This document shows, piece by piece, positions 23,037 to 34,805 of a DNA stretch of 64,000 nucleotides. The position numbers and the translations under genes are program-made. The stretch comes from Helianthus annuus (Eukaryota; Streptophyta; Magnoliopsida; Asterales; Asteraceae). Under the pieces are notes generated by a model that had not been told where the DNA came from, ran no database searches, and saw only the letters and a program-made list of their open reading frames with translations. Each line of letters starts with the position of its first letter. Within the stretch, counting starts at the first letter, position 1. The stretch is taken from positions 8,864,423 through 8,928,422 of the forward strand of contig NC_035435.2 of the NCBI RefSeq assembly GCF_002127325.2, in the 5' to 3' direction.

Positions 23037-23483
23037 TAGTTACAAGAGTAAGCTGCCACTTTGGTCCCTGAGGTTTGGTCACTTTTGCCTCTTTAGTTCA
23101 AAACTCAAACCTTTTAAATCTGGGTCCCTGTGGTTTCACTTTTATTGCCATTTTGGTCCAAAAATGAAATCAGCTGATATTTGGCTAATAAAATCCTGTT
23201 ATTTTTTCCTTTTCCTCAGGGGCAAAATGGCCAAATATCAGCTGATTTCATTAATTTAATTAATAATCTGTTATAATAAAATTATATTGACCGTTTTGCC
23301 CCTGAGGAAAAGGACAAAATAACAGGATTTTATTAGCCAAATATCAGCTGATTTCTATTTTGGACCAAAATGGCAATAAAAGTGAAACCACAGGGACCAG
23401 ATTTAAAAGGTTCGAGTTTTGGACTAAAGTAGCAAAAGTAACCAAACTTCAAGGACCAAAATGGCAGTTTACTCTAGTTACAA
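23037..23483. mobile_element. Mutator-type fold-back MITE, 429 bp, 9-bp TSD
   Basis: The element spans 23046-23474. Its ends GAGTAAGCTGCCACTTTGGTCC and the reverse of ...AAATGGCAGTTTACTC pair over most of each arm, leaving a short AT-rich centre. TAGTTACAA is duplicated at 23037-23045 and 23475-23483. The 9-bp size is typical of MULEs. No transposase. Confidence 0.85.
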
Positions 23484-23540
23484 AAAAATAAAACTTGTTT
23501 TTGACCCTTTGTCCAACCCTAACTAACTTCTGTATTTGGA

Positions 23541-23846
23541 GGGTGGGGGCTTAGCACTTAATGGTTCAGACCTCTTACTGGTTCAGCACTTAATGGTTCA
23601 GACTGGTTTGTTTCACGAGCAGATGTCTGAATGGTTCGACATTTGCCTCTGAATGGTTAAGATTTATACAGAGACTGAATGGTTAAGACCTCTAATCTGA
23701 ATTGGTCAGACATTTGCCTCTGAACGGTTAAGCATTATATAGGCTCTTAATGGTTCAGACCTCTTACTGGTTCAGCACTTAATGGTTCAGACCTCTCTCT
23801 TACTGGTTCAGCACTTAACCATTCAGATGTTGCCAAACAGCCCCTA
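23541..23846. mobile_element. MITE with repeated TTAATGGTTCAGAC motifs
   Basis: About ten copies or variants of (C)TTAATGGTTCAGACCTCTT and CTGAATGGTTAAG. The right end (reversed) reads AGGGGCTGTTTGGCAACATC, typical of a common plant MITE family. The left end GGTGGGGGCTTAGCAC is only partly complementary. Confidence 0.6.
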
Positions 23847-24255
23847 TATGTTTTGACCTATTTAATTACTATGATGTTTACCAGTTTTTTTTTTTAAACA
23901 AAATTATAATTATTTTGTTTTTTTAGCAGGGTTGATCATTTTAAAGGGTAGAAGACGATTGAAGCAATAACTACATTACCTGATTTCTTCTTTCTCTTCA
24001 TCTCTTGGTTAGTGCTTTTTTATTAATGTTGTAGTTTGACTTGATGTTTTTATGTATTAAAGTAAAGTTCAATTTAATAAAGTTATCTGCATCTTATAAC
24101 AAACTTGAAAATTGTTTCTTTCATTGGTTAAATGTTACAGACGTTGAGCATTATTAAAATACTTTAACAATGACAAATGAAACAGAATTCTGATTTAAAA
24201 GTATTTCGTGTCGCTCGTCTAAGCTTGTAATAATGAGAATCCCAACGATTAGGAC

Positions 24256-24500
24256 TTCCTTGAGACTTGTAAAAAAGGATTGTGGAGGGAATCTTTGACC
24301 CAGTACCCTTTTGGGTACTCATCATCCCACCCCGCAAGGCGCAAGGGTTATGATGCCAGCAAATAGCCTCGGTCACTACCTCCATGATATGGGCACCACA
24401 AGGGTCGAACCCGTGTCACTACAACTTCCCATTTCAGCGTGACTTTCATTGGCTGCGGGTACCACTGGGCTATAAGCCAATTGGTTCCTTGAGACTTGTA
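24256..24500 (-). mobile_element. tRNA-derived SINE on the minus strand, 16-bp TSD
   Basis: The body runs 24484 to 24272. Read on the minus strand it carries a pol III box A (TAGCCCAGTGGTA, + strand 24460-24472) and box B (GGTTCGACCC, + strand 24402-24411) and ends in TTTTTT. The 16-bp direct repeat TTCCTTGAGACTTGTA lies at 24256-24271 and 24485-24500. This is the expected product of LINE-driven integration. No coding is expected. Confidence 0.85.
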
Positions 24501-25047
24501 GTTGCCGGTAGAGGTGGCGCAATGGGGGTCGGGCATGCTGTGTAGTGGGCTACAATGGGTTTGTTAAAACAAATGGTTTTTGGTCGGGTTGGATTCACTC
24601 AAAACTATTATAAGATCCATTTTCTATAAGTTTTAGAAGTTGTAGAAATAATTGATGTTTTTAGTGTGTAATTATAAAAAGGAAAATGTATAGAAAACCT
24701 TGTGGGTAGTTGCTGAATTGACAATGTAAAATTAAATAAACATTCTTTTACTTGAAACTTCTTCAGTTTCACTGATTCAAAATTCAACCTGTCTCCCAAT
24801 AGTGGATTTGTTGTTCGACTTCCCAAACTACTTTCCACATTAGGTGTAAGGTTGTGCTCCCAACCCTAACCACCTATGGTCACCATGATCCTCATCTCAG
24901 AATTCAGATGACCGTGATGAACCGATCTTGGGTCAGTATCTTAAATCTTGCGACCTTGTGAATGGAACACAACTTGACCATTGCCTCGTCTAGCGAATAT
25001 GCGGCTCAGAAGATCGTCCTCTCCACAAATCATTTGAATGCATCAAA

Positions 25048-25059
25048 GCTCTAATACCA
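25048..25059 (-). promoter_or_regulatory. LTR-element primer-binding-site remnant
   Basis: GCTCTAATACCA is the reverse complement of TGGTATTAGAGC, one base off the initiator Met tRNA site. A minus-strand LTR would end at about 25061 (TGATGCAAG read on +) and extend right until cut by the element at 25212. No domains recognised. Confidence 0.4.
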
Positions 25060-25202
25060 TTTGATGCAAGCGATTTGAAAAATTCGAGTATCAAGCTAAA
25101 AAACTTGCAATTTTTTTAATCAAAATAATCAACCAACTAAACAATTTAAAACTCTTAACTCATAATAAACAAAAAAGGATAAATTATGAAACCAAGTCAT
25201 CA

Positions 25203-26426
25203 TAAAACTTAGAGTTAATTGCCAAAATCACCCCTGAGGTTTGGGCATATTTGCCATTTTCATCTAAAATAACACTTTTGTACCATTTTGCCCCCCACGT
25301 TTGTAACTTTTTGCCATTTTCATCCAAACCACTAACTTAGTTTATTTTTCTGTTAAGTTAAAGGATATTTGGATGAAAATGGCAAATATAAACCACAGGG
25401 ACGAAAATGGCAAATATGCTCAAACTCTTTTTAATTTCTTTTATTTAGTTAATTTTGTCACATATATAATAAAAAAGAATATACATGCAATTTTTATACG
25501 AAAAAAATAATAGTTTTGTCACATATTTTTTTTTATAAATTTTCATCCATCCACTAAGTTAATTTTTTTCTATTAAGGCGAAAGATATTTAAATTTTATA
25601 AATTAATTTTTTGTATCAAGGTTATTATATGTTGTCTTTTGTTCAATAGAACTTTGTTTTCTTTCTCTAAGTAACATGAATATTTCGATTCCGTTTTTGA
25701 GAGTTTAACAAGAAAATAGCTCGTCGTGAAAAGTGTTTATCACAAAATATTAGATGGCATTATACTTACTATTTGGTGGGTAATTTTAAGGTTTGGTAAC
25801 GGTACGTTGTTTGATGGGGGCACTGGCTTTTGTTTTTTGTTAGGAGCGAATTTAAAAGAGTAGAAGATGAATTAAAAACTTGGTACATATGATAATATTT
25901 GTTTATTTGACATTTTTCTATAAGGTCACAAGCATTTTAGTTTTATAAAAATTAGAGGTTTAAGTAGATTTATTTTTATAAAATTGATCTATATAAACAA
26001 TTGGAAACTAATTTCTGTATTAATTTATAAAATTTAAAACATCCTTCGCCTTAATAGAAAAAAATTAACTTAGTTAGTGGTTGGATGTAAATTTATAAAA
26101 AAATATGTGAGAAAACTATTATTTTTTTCATATAAAAATTGCATGTATATTCTTTTTTATTATATATGTGACAAATTAACTAAATAAAAGAAATTAAAAA
26201 GAGTTTGAGCACATTTGCCATTTTCGTCTCTGTGGTTTATAGTTGCCATTTTCATCCAAATATCATTCAACTTAACAGAAAAAATAAACTAAGTTAGTTG
26301 TTTGGATGAAAATGGCAAAAAGTTACAAACGTGGGGGGCAAAATGGTACAAAAGTGTCATTTTAGACGAAAATGGCAAATGTACTCAAACCCCAGGGGCG
26401 ATTTTGGCAATTAACTCTAAAACAAA
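25203..26426. mobile_element. Mutator-type element with very long inverted arms, 1,206 bp
   Basis: The element spans 25212-26417 and begins GAGTTAATTGCCAAAATC, with the reverse at the right. Complementarity continues for roughly 400 bases per arm, including the AAAATGGCAAA motifs. Flanking nonamers TAAAACTTA and TAAAACAAA match at seven of nine bases. Transcripts of this hairpin would be double-stranded. Confidence 0.8.
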
Positions 26427-26590
26427 ATTTAACTAAACTAGTTGATTTTCCGCTTAATGTCTGCGAAACGCGTGTCGGCAACGGCAAGCAGATACCGAAT
26501 ATCAAAACACAAATAAAAATGACGTGGTAACGATAGTCACTTCGTCCTAAAAAATGATTTTAAATAATCTACGGTACTAACATGTTAAAA

Positions 26591-26830
26591 TATGGATGAG
26601 CTCGGTACAGGTAACGACACCAAAAGTACCAATCCAGAAAATTCGAAATTAGGTACCGGCACCGAAAATGCTCGGTACCATACGGTATGATATTTGAGGG
26701 TAAAACCGGTGAATACCGGTGCCAAACCGATACCGAAAATGTCAAAAGTTGGTACCATTCGATGCTGAAAATATACACAGTTTGGTAAATTTGATACCAA
26801 TACTAGTACCCGATACCATTTGCTCATCCC
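26591..26830. mobile_element. GGTACC-rich MITE copy 1
   Basis: Ends GGATGAGCTCGGTAC and (reversed) GGATGAGCAAATGGTATC; filled with GGTACC/ACCGGT/GATACC motifs. No clear target duplication. Confidence 0.6.
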
Positions 26831-26915
26831 CTTGATGATGTTACTATTCATTGGGTTGTGTATGAAAAGTAATCTAAACAGTGCAATTACTTGCGTTGCT
26901 ACGTTGTAATAGGAT

Positions 26916-27180
26916 TTGAGGAGCTCGGTACCAACTGGTACAGAAAATACCGTTACCAAAAATCCCTAAAAGTTGGTACCGGTAACGAATATACCTGGCA
27001 CGGTACGATTCGGTACCGGTCAGTACTGGTACGGTACCGGTATTTGAGGGTAAAAACCGGTGAATACCGGTGCCAAACCGATACCGAAAATGTCAAAAGT
27101 CGGTACCAATTCGGTACCGAAAATATACCCGGTTTGGTAAATTTGGTACTGGTACCAGTACCTGATACCATTTGTTCATT
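26916..27180. mobile_element. GGTACC-rich MITE copy 2
   Basis: Same family as 26591-26830: starts GAGGAGCTCGGTACC and ends GATACCATTTGTTCATT. Long frames on both strands are due to the repeated motif. Confidence 0.6.
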
Positions 27181-27184
27181 GTAC

Positions 27185-28766
27185 CTAACGAGTTAACGTT
27201 ACCCGCGCGTTGCGGCGGGATGTTGATTATGAAAGCCTTTAATATCATCGTAAGGGATGCGAAAATTCTTTAGCTTAAGCGATTTAAGAAGGAAGAAAAA
27301 AACGGCCAAAATGGAAAAGGAATATTCTTGAATCGATTTAACAAATTGCAAACAATAAATGTTTATAAATCTTAACGCAGTCTTACCCTGTGTATGCAGA
27401 CAAAAAAAGAGAAATATTAAACACACTAATGGTATATGTAATTTAATCGTCTGAATCAGAATTGTTATCCTAATTCCTCTTGTTTGCGGCAGCCGAGCAT
27501 TTATCCTCATCGATCATCTTGTTATTTTCCTTCCATGATTAACTACAGACGATTTTTCAAAGTTAAACAATCAACTTATATACGGTTAAAACACAATTGG
27601 TGTTTTAAAAAAATCAAAAGAATCCTTAATTTACGTGTATTTGACTTCTTAATTTTAATTTTGCCAAAAGCAACAATAATCAGTATCGTTTTTCGATTGA
27701 TATTCAAAAGACCGAACACCCCTCTGATGTTCGAATGATCAGAATTGACTTCCGCTTCCTTGTTGATCAATTAAAGAGCTTTCAATTTATTCTCCTTGGT
27801 TCCCAAGAGTGATAATCGTCGTATTTACATCACTTCTATATGTAAATATATTACTTAATTAATAAGATATCCAATTTTTAATAAGGCATAATCCAATTTT
27901 ATAACAGATATAAAATGAACGATGATTGCGAAAATGCCATGTGGATAAGGGTACATACAATTTAACGACTTAATCGGACTTGTTAAACTAATTGAGATGC
28001 GAAGTCGAAAAATAAGCATGTAAAATCGTATGATTGAGTCGATTTCGCAAAATTTGTAAGTGTTACCTTTGATGACCAATGAGAATGATGATTTGGTTCT
28101 AGTTTGCGTTTACGTTTAATGACCAATGCGAATGATGATTTGGTGCTAGTTTGCAATGAGTTTTTGATGAACTGAGAATGGGATGTGGTTGATGAGTTGG
28201 AATGGAGTATGAAGGAAGAAGAAGGGTTTGTATTTAGATTCTATTCAATAGATTATTTTGAAGTTGCATTTAGTCAGACGGAGAAAATAGAGTGATGAAA
28301 CGGTGCGTGGGGCGCATCACTTTTGTGTTGAACATGCATGCATACCAGCAAACGGATCGGAATATCTGTTGTTTTAAATAAAGAAAGCGCCGTACCGTTT
28401 CATGAACAGAGGTGATGGTTTGAATGCGGCGTCTCTTAACCTATAAATCACAATATTATGTCAAAGTCTTAATTTCTGATTGACGCAATTTTAAATGAAT
28501 TTCTAACCGACACAAGAATAGGTACAAGCCTCAAGTTGGTAAGGGGTATGATATATTTAAAAGTAGTTTGAAGAGTTCTGACTTTTTCTATGCATATGAA
28601 GGGTTGTGACTTCTTGTAAGGGTGTGATATATGTATATATAAGTAGTTTGAAAGGTTGTGACTTTTTGAAAAGGTGTGATCTAAACCATTGTGTCTTAAG
28701 TTACTTTTTGTAGGGATATATAATACCCTTGATTGTTCATTGTCTTCAAATTTTCATATATAGGTA
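27185..28766 (-). mobile_element. Helitron-like segment between terminal motifs
   Basis: CCCGCGCGTTGCGGCGGG at about 27201 is a Helitron-style 3' hairpin read from the minus strand. TGTTCATTGTCTTCAAATTTT...ATATAG near 28733-28765 recurs as the opposite end in this region. The 3' CTAG is degenerate. The interior is AT-rich with no supported gene. It interrupts the GGTACC-repeat family. Confidence 0.4.
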
Positions 28767-28993
28767 AAAGTGGGTACCAATTTGGTACCTAAAATATATC
28801 CGGTTTGGTAAATTTGGTACTGGTCAGTACCTGATACCATTTGTTCATTGTACCTGATAACCTTGATTGTTCATTGTCTTCTAATTTTAATATATAGGTA
28901 AAAGTGTGTACCAATTCGGTACCTAAAATATACCTGGTTTGGTAAATTTAGTACAGGTACTGTTCATTGTCTTCAAATTTTAATTTTAATATA
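28763..28993. repeat. Chimeric tandem repeat: GGTACC MITE tail plus Helitron-end motif
   Basis: Two units start GTAAAAGTG(G/T)GTACCAATT (28766 and 28896), each followed by TGTTCATTGTCTTC(A/T)AATTTTAAT. The join of two unrelated repeat families is duplicated as one block. Confidence 0.65.
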
Positions 28994-30150
28994 CTAGGTT
29001 TCTTTTATGTCGCGCCTTGCGGCGAAACAAAGCAATTGATAATGTAAAGCAAATGTTATTTGAAAATGTAGCATGTTGTTTAGAAAGTCATGTTATCAGA
29101 ATCGATTCAGTTTATTATCATACCATTATATGATACCAAATAAATACTTTATTTTGAATACAAATTCATTTTTAACAAAACTCATACCAGAATGTTGGAA
29201 AAGAAATTAAGCACAACTACATACTTAAATTCTCAGGAAAAAAAATTAACGAACGTAAGTTGTTAAAGAAATATTAAATTAACTGATAAAGGAAATATAA
29301 TTTAGAAAAGAAAACGAATTATTAAAAAAAAACTAAATGATAAAGAAAATATGACTTCTAAAATGGAAAAAAGTAAAAATATGCTAAAACGTAAAAGTGA
29401 ATATAATAATAAACTATTATAATATTAAATAATAAAATATTAAAAAGATATATATTGTTATAAATTTAAAATAACTATTCATGGGCCTTCGTTATTGTGG
29501 CGGGAATTCGATCGGTATACCTATTCTGTTCGTTATGGTACCAACACTTAATATAGCAACCAAAAAATAAGTCGTGATATGGACAAAAATATATCAACAC
29601 GTGTTTATAAAAGAACGAATATTAGTATCGAAACCAATATTTAAAAGTAACTATAGATATTAGAAAATATTTAAAATTTAAAATCATAAAAAAAGTATAT
29701 ACTTCTTCAAGAGGAGAAATTAAGAAAAAAACATTAGAAACTTAGATAGTAACAAAAACCAAAGTAAAAATATTTAACTAAAATAAGAATTAAAGTAAAA
29801 AAAAAAAAAACTTTCATTGTGATTCAAGAAGTGAAGAGATTCAAAGAAATAAAAAAGTATTCAATGAGGATTGAACTTGGGTTCAATATTTGAGTAGGGT
29901 GCACACAAACCACTAAACCAACTCATTTTTTGCAATATATATTGAATTTTATTTGATATAATATGACAACAAATAGTCAGGTTTAAAAAAAATAAACTTA
30001 CAGCTATTTAATTGTCATGTAATCCATTTTCTTTTTTTTTTAAAGTTTGGGCAATGTACTGTTCATGGAGCATCACCACTAATATATATATAATATATAG
30101 GTAAGTGATGATGTTACTGTTCATTGTCTTCAAATTTTAATATATATATA
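28994..30150 (-). mobile_element. Helitron on the minus strand
   Basis: The 3' end reads, on the minus strand, CGCCGCAAGGCGCGA (hairpin), then a short spacer and CTAG (28994-28997) followed by T, the Helitron hallmark. The 5' side lies near 30116-30155, where the recurrent TGTTCATTGTCTTCAAATTTTAATATATAT motif sits. No Rep/helicase is encoded; non-autonomous. Confidence 0.55.
29866..29925 (-). other. tRNA-like pol III box A/B sequence
   Basis: On the minus strand TGGTTTAGTGGTT (box A-like) is followed about 35 bases on by AGTTCAATCC (box B-like). The rest does not fold as a tRNA by eye. Possibly a tRNA relic or SINE head inside the Helitron. Confidence 0.4.
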
Positions 30151-33100
30151 TAGGCAATATGTATATATAAAGTACTATAAATCTTTTCCTTTGTTACTAT
30201 AAATCTTTTCCTTTGTTGCCATTATTCATCCCCAAGCCCAGTCGGCCCAAATACTTCCCCTGTAAGCCCAATCAAGCTAATGATTTATTTCACGAATCAA
30301 AGGCATGATTATTTTGTGAATCAAAGGCCCATTAAACGAAGAGATCACATACCCATGGATGCTTTTGCATCAAAGTGTGTCCTTAGGCATGACGTTGAGG
30401 ATAATAACCAAATCAGCCGAACCGTGTATACCATGACAGTGTCTATGTTTCCCATCACATCGCACGGACACCCTTCTAGTATGAGATACATCAGATTTAA
30501 TTTAACTTCTAAAGGAAAGAGTAAAATTGGAAACTTAAATTTGTATTGAAACTTGGCAACAATCATTTCCAATTGAAACGATGATCCCTGAAAAGCTTAT
30601 TTTTGAAAATCAAACGCCCAAAAGTTAGTAGTAGCTTCACCCGTCGTTTCTCTCTTCGAAACAAACAATTGCCGATAAACATTGCAATCAAATGGAGTCG
30701 AAAACTTTGATCATCTTCATATGTTATGTTGTAAGAACATATCTTCTTTGTTTGATTATCACGATTTTGACTAAAATTGTGTTTTTTATGTTTGATTTAC
30801 ATTCTTGTTCATCACCACCGTAAATGGTCGTAATGTACAAGCAATGTGTGTTCATTTGGTTCTCAACCGTGTATTGTAGCTATGTACATAATTAGGGAGT
30901 GATAGTTACACATGCGTCTTGCAAAATTGTTCATGTGTTTCAATTATTAGAAATTGGGTTTTTTTTTTTTTTTTGAGTTTTGGATAACCGATTGTCTGTT
31001 AAACAAGTGTTTTTTTTTTCTCTGTAAAACTGGAATATACATATATGTATACTCGTCAATGTATTTGTGTACAAAGGTGTAGTGCTAAAACAAAATGTGT
31101 AAAATTGTGTATACCTTTATTATACGTATATGTAGACTTGCATATTTAAGTTGTATTAAATCTATTGATCGATGCAATTGTAGGTGCAAGTTATTGAATA
31201 CTAATTATGTTATAAGTACATTAAAATTAGAATAAAATATATTACTTGATGGGATTTTAGTGTCATGTATGTTGAAGATGAAACCGAGCTAAAATGATTT
31301 GACTAAGCTAAAATATCGATAACGTTATGTTAATGTTCTAACAATCAAACCTGGTATAGTTTGTATATATTATTATTGACTATCATAGTATTAATCTAAA
31401 TAATTTAAATAATTATTAGAGTAACTAAATCTCATTTTACGATTAAAAGCAAAGATGGGCTTGAGGCAATTAAAGATATCAATGGGTTGGGCTGCAACAG
31501 TGGATCAGAATATTATTGTTGTGATTAGTGGTTTTCCTTGGCTACTTATATTACATGGACCTTGCAAACGATTTACTTGGATGGGCTGCTCATCTAGAAA
31601 GGTCGGTGGAGGTGATTAATAAATAAAGAAGGGAGTTTGTAAGTGTAGTTTCTACTGGGTAACTGTAGTTTTATCAGTTTTGGTCAAAGAAGTCAAACCT
31701 AGTCAAAGTCAAGTCAAGAATTCGAAACTTATGTAATCCTGGAGGAGTTCTGAATTATTGTTGTTCCGTATTATTATGATAGTCTGGAATGTACGTTCAT
31801 TCCGTATTACTTGTATATTTCCTAGACAATGTGTTTTGTCCAAGTTTGTGGTCTAACCTCTATATAGATGATTGTAGGTTAGATTTAGGTAGCTTTCTAG
31901 AGAGTTTTGAGTGAACTTTGTAGAGAGAGACTGTGTGTTAGAGAGAGAAAGACCTGGTTTAGATCTATGTGACCTAAACCATGTCGGGAGGATGATGTAT
32001 ACTCTTTCGGTATTGTAAATCTGTGATGACTGAATGATACAAAAGAGTTTCTTCAACACTTTCACATCTACTATGTTTTACTTCTTGAATCAAGTGCAAT
32101 GTTCATATGTGTCTTCGATTCAGGGGGCCACGAGACCTTACATAGTTGGACGGCAAATGACATATACGACTGTTTTGAATGCGACAAGGATACGAGGTTA
32201 AATCATTTGTGATTATCTTCAGGTGTGGGGTTAAGGTTAGCAGTTGAATTCAACCTACTCATACTTATTTTTGGATTTTGATTTTGTTCTAATCTTTCGG
32301 TTAGTTGAATCTTCATATTTACTTGAATCTTTCAGATTTGGGTTTTTTTTTTAATTATGTCATAACAAAAACTGCGGAATCCAAGAAACATATCTTTTTC
32401 ATACTCAATACCTCCCTCTTCAAACATGGATTACAAACATATACACAAAAACATATACAAACAATACAATAAAACCAAGCATGTGTAACATTGATTGATT
32501 AATATTGTTGAATTCATAGCAACATAGGAAAGAGTGGGTGCCAAGGACATAGATGAGGGTCATCTTTCAAACTGGCCATCTTTCAAACTAGACTTGGAGG
32601 TATTTGTACATTTCTTATGGTTACTATGTTTTAGAGTATGAATGTTGAATTAACACATTTGTGGAGCAGGCAATTAACGACGGATGAGAGGAAGGCATTG
32701 GAAATGGAAGGGCGGGAGAAGAACAAATGGAGGTGTCGAAAACGGATGGGTATGTATGTGTAACCCATTTTTACGCTAAATATAAACCACGAACATTGAC
32801 TTTTGAATACTACCTGATGATGGGTGTTTTACATAGATGTACATTTTTTTCTTGTTACATATGTGTATACAATTTCCTTAGAAAAAAGAAAGAAAGAGGG
32901 TGTTGTACAATATATATTGTACACGTATGTATAGTCAGTTGTTTTGCATATGTGTACATATATAACTCATTTTTACATATGAATGTGAATGAGGAACATT
33001 AAACATTATATTTTTATGTTTTTTCTTTAATTTGGAAAATAAACAACTCATTTTGCTTTATGTGTTTTCTTGAAATTTAGTTTTATGAGTTGTTCCAAAT

Positions 33101-34600
33101 TTGATTTAGCTTAAACATAGAATGAAAATGTGTACAAAGGAAAAGCAATATGATGAAGTAAGCAATAGATAAGAGAAACACAATAAAAGTGGAAGGCAAA
33201 GAAAGGATCAAAATGTATTCTTTTTCTTCAAGAAAATAAAATGCACTTATATAACAAATACCCAAGAAACTCAAATGTGTATTGATTTAATCTTCTTCTG
33301 ACTTCTAATAAAGGACATCAATTAATTTCACGTGACATTCTTTTATAAATTTATAGTTTTTACTTATATTTTATTTAATATTTTGTAATAATTAGTTATA
33401 ACTTATTATAAATTGTAGAAATAATTCTTTCGATTTATAATAATGAATACCAAAACTTTTGGTAAATTAAACATTCACATCATATTTTATGACAATTGAT
33501 ATAATTTCGAGTTTAAATTCTTACCTAAATTATCTTTTAACTAATTTTTGTTATCATCTATAATTTTATTTTTTTTATTTAACTTCCTTCTATATAATTT
33601 CCCTTTAAAGCCAAATTTACTATTAAATTTAATAATATATTTAGATTATATAAAAAAAGTATAATTTAAAGACAAATCAATTAGAAAAGATCATTAAATA
33701 CGTATACATTTTCATTTCACATTGTACTATTTATTCAGGCATAGTGTAATACAAAAGATCAAAGAAGACATTTTTCTCTCGCTGATTTCGCGATTACAAT
33801 AAATAAAGTTCAAGGAAAATTACTATCTAGAGTCGTTTTATTTTAAAAGTTCAAGGACATGACTAATTCGAAGTCAAAAGTAGAGATGAACTTAAATTGT
33901 TAATTGTTAAAAAAAATTGGTAATCTTTCGAGTAAACATCCAATATTGTACAAAGAATATTTTAGAGTTTTGTAATTTTTTTAGTAAATTGCGGTTTTGG
34001 TACATGTGGTTTATAGGCCATTGCTATTATTTACAAATTTGAAATATCTTGTAATTTTAATACCAATGTTTCCATTTTATTGCAATTTTACTCCAGCATA
34101 CTAACTCCAACCATCTTCTAGTTAAATCAAGTCACATGATAGGCATGTGTAGAGGCAAATTCGTAAATAAGCAAAAGTTGAAAGAAACAAAAAAAGAACA
34201 AAAAATTATGAGAGTTGTTAACTGGTTTTAAACCGACGTGTTGGACAACGACTTCACTTAACCTGGTGTGTTGGACAGCAGGGGCTGCACTAAGCTCCTT
34301 TGTATAAGCTTTTGCCTGGCCTGCAACTCTACTTTTATTTAACGGATCTTATTAACAGAAAATGGACAATTGTTGTGAACAAGTTTTTCAATTTACAGTT
34401 TTGCTCCCTGAAAGCTGCTTGCTAAAGTGTTTTTCAAAGGGTTGCAAGGCAACAGGTGCTACTGAATACTAATATTAGGTTATTCTATTTATGCATCATT
34501 AAAATGTCCTAGAAGTGTAGTTTTATTTTTAGCTTACCCTAGTATTTGACAAAAGCTTGCATTCTATACTCCAAATTCGTAATCATTGCGTGCATATAAA
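30151..34600. other. AT-rich stretch without a supported gene
   Basis: Short frames only. 31620-32110 resembles an LTR: a TATATAG at about 31859, GAGAGA leader tracts and a TTGTAAATC region, but no ends were fixed. 33980-34120 holds a 'ttttggtacatgtggtttatagg' repeat that returns inverted at 56760-56870. 32860-32960 has TGTACA/TACATA-rich sequence. Nothing else recognised. Confidence 0.4.
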
Positions 34601-34695
34601 ATTCAGGCATGTGATACTAGTGGGTTTCTCACTCGGAGCACAGGCAATCTTCAAGTGTCTTCAATATCTTGCTGAAGCTGGAATTGGAGCACTGC
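34601..34695 (+). pseudogene. Exon fragment of a DUF726/TMCO4-like alpha/beta hydrolase
   Basis: After a plausible acceptor (AAAATTCAG) the sequence reads HVILVGFSLGAQAIFKCLQY and continues LAEAG. The GFSLG nucleophile elbow and the following CLQ.LAE helix recall the plant TMCO4-like DUF726 family (usual ILVGFSLGARVIFKCLQ). Only this exon-sized piece is present. The arginine usually found after GA is glutamine here, and the frame then runs into repeats. It looks like a captured or orphaned exon. Family named from motif memory. Confidence 0.55.
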
Positions 34696-34805
34696 ACGCA
34701 CCAAATACCAGCAGCAGCGGCTACAACAAACAAGAGATGGATTTTTGTTCTTTTTGTTTCTTTCAACTTTTGGTTATTTACGAGTTTGCCCCCGCACATG
34801 CCTAT

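Noticed and set aside
24402..24472. Functional tRNA gene
   Set aside because: Boxes A and B are present but there is no cloverleaf by eye; the target duplications show it is a SINE.
26585..27196. Frames of 100-124 codons in the GGTACC MITEs
   Set aside because: Open on both strands because of repeated GGTACC/GTACCGG motifs.
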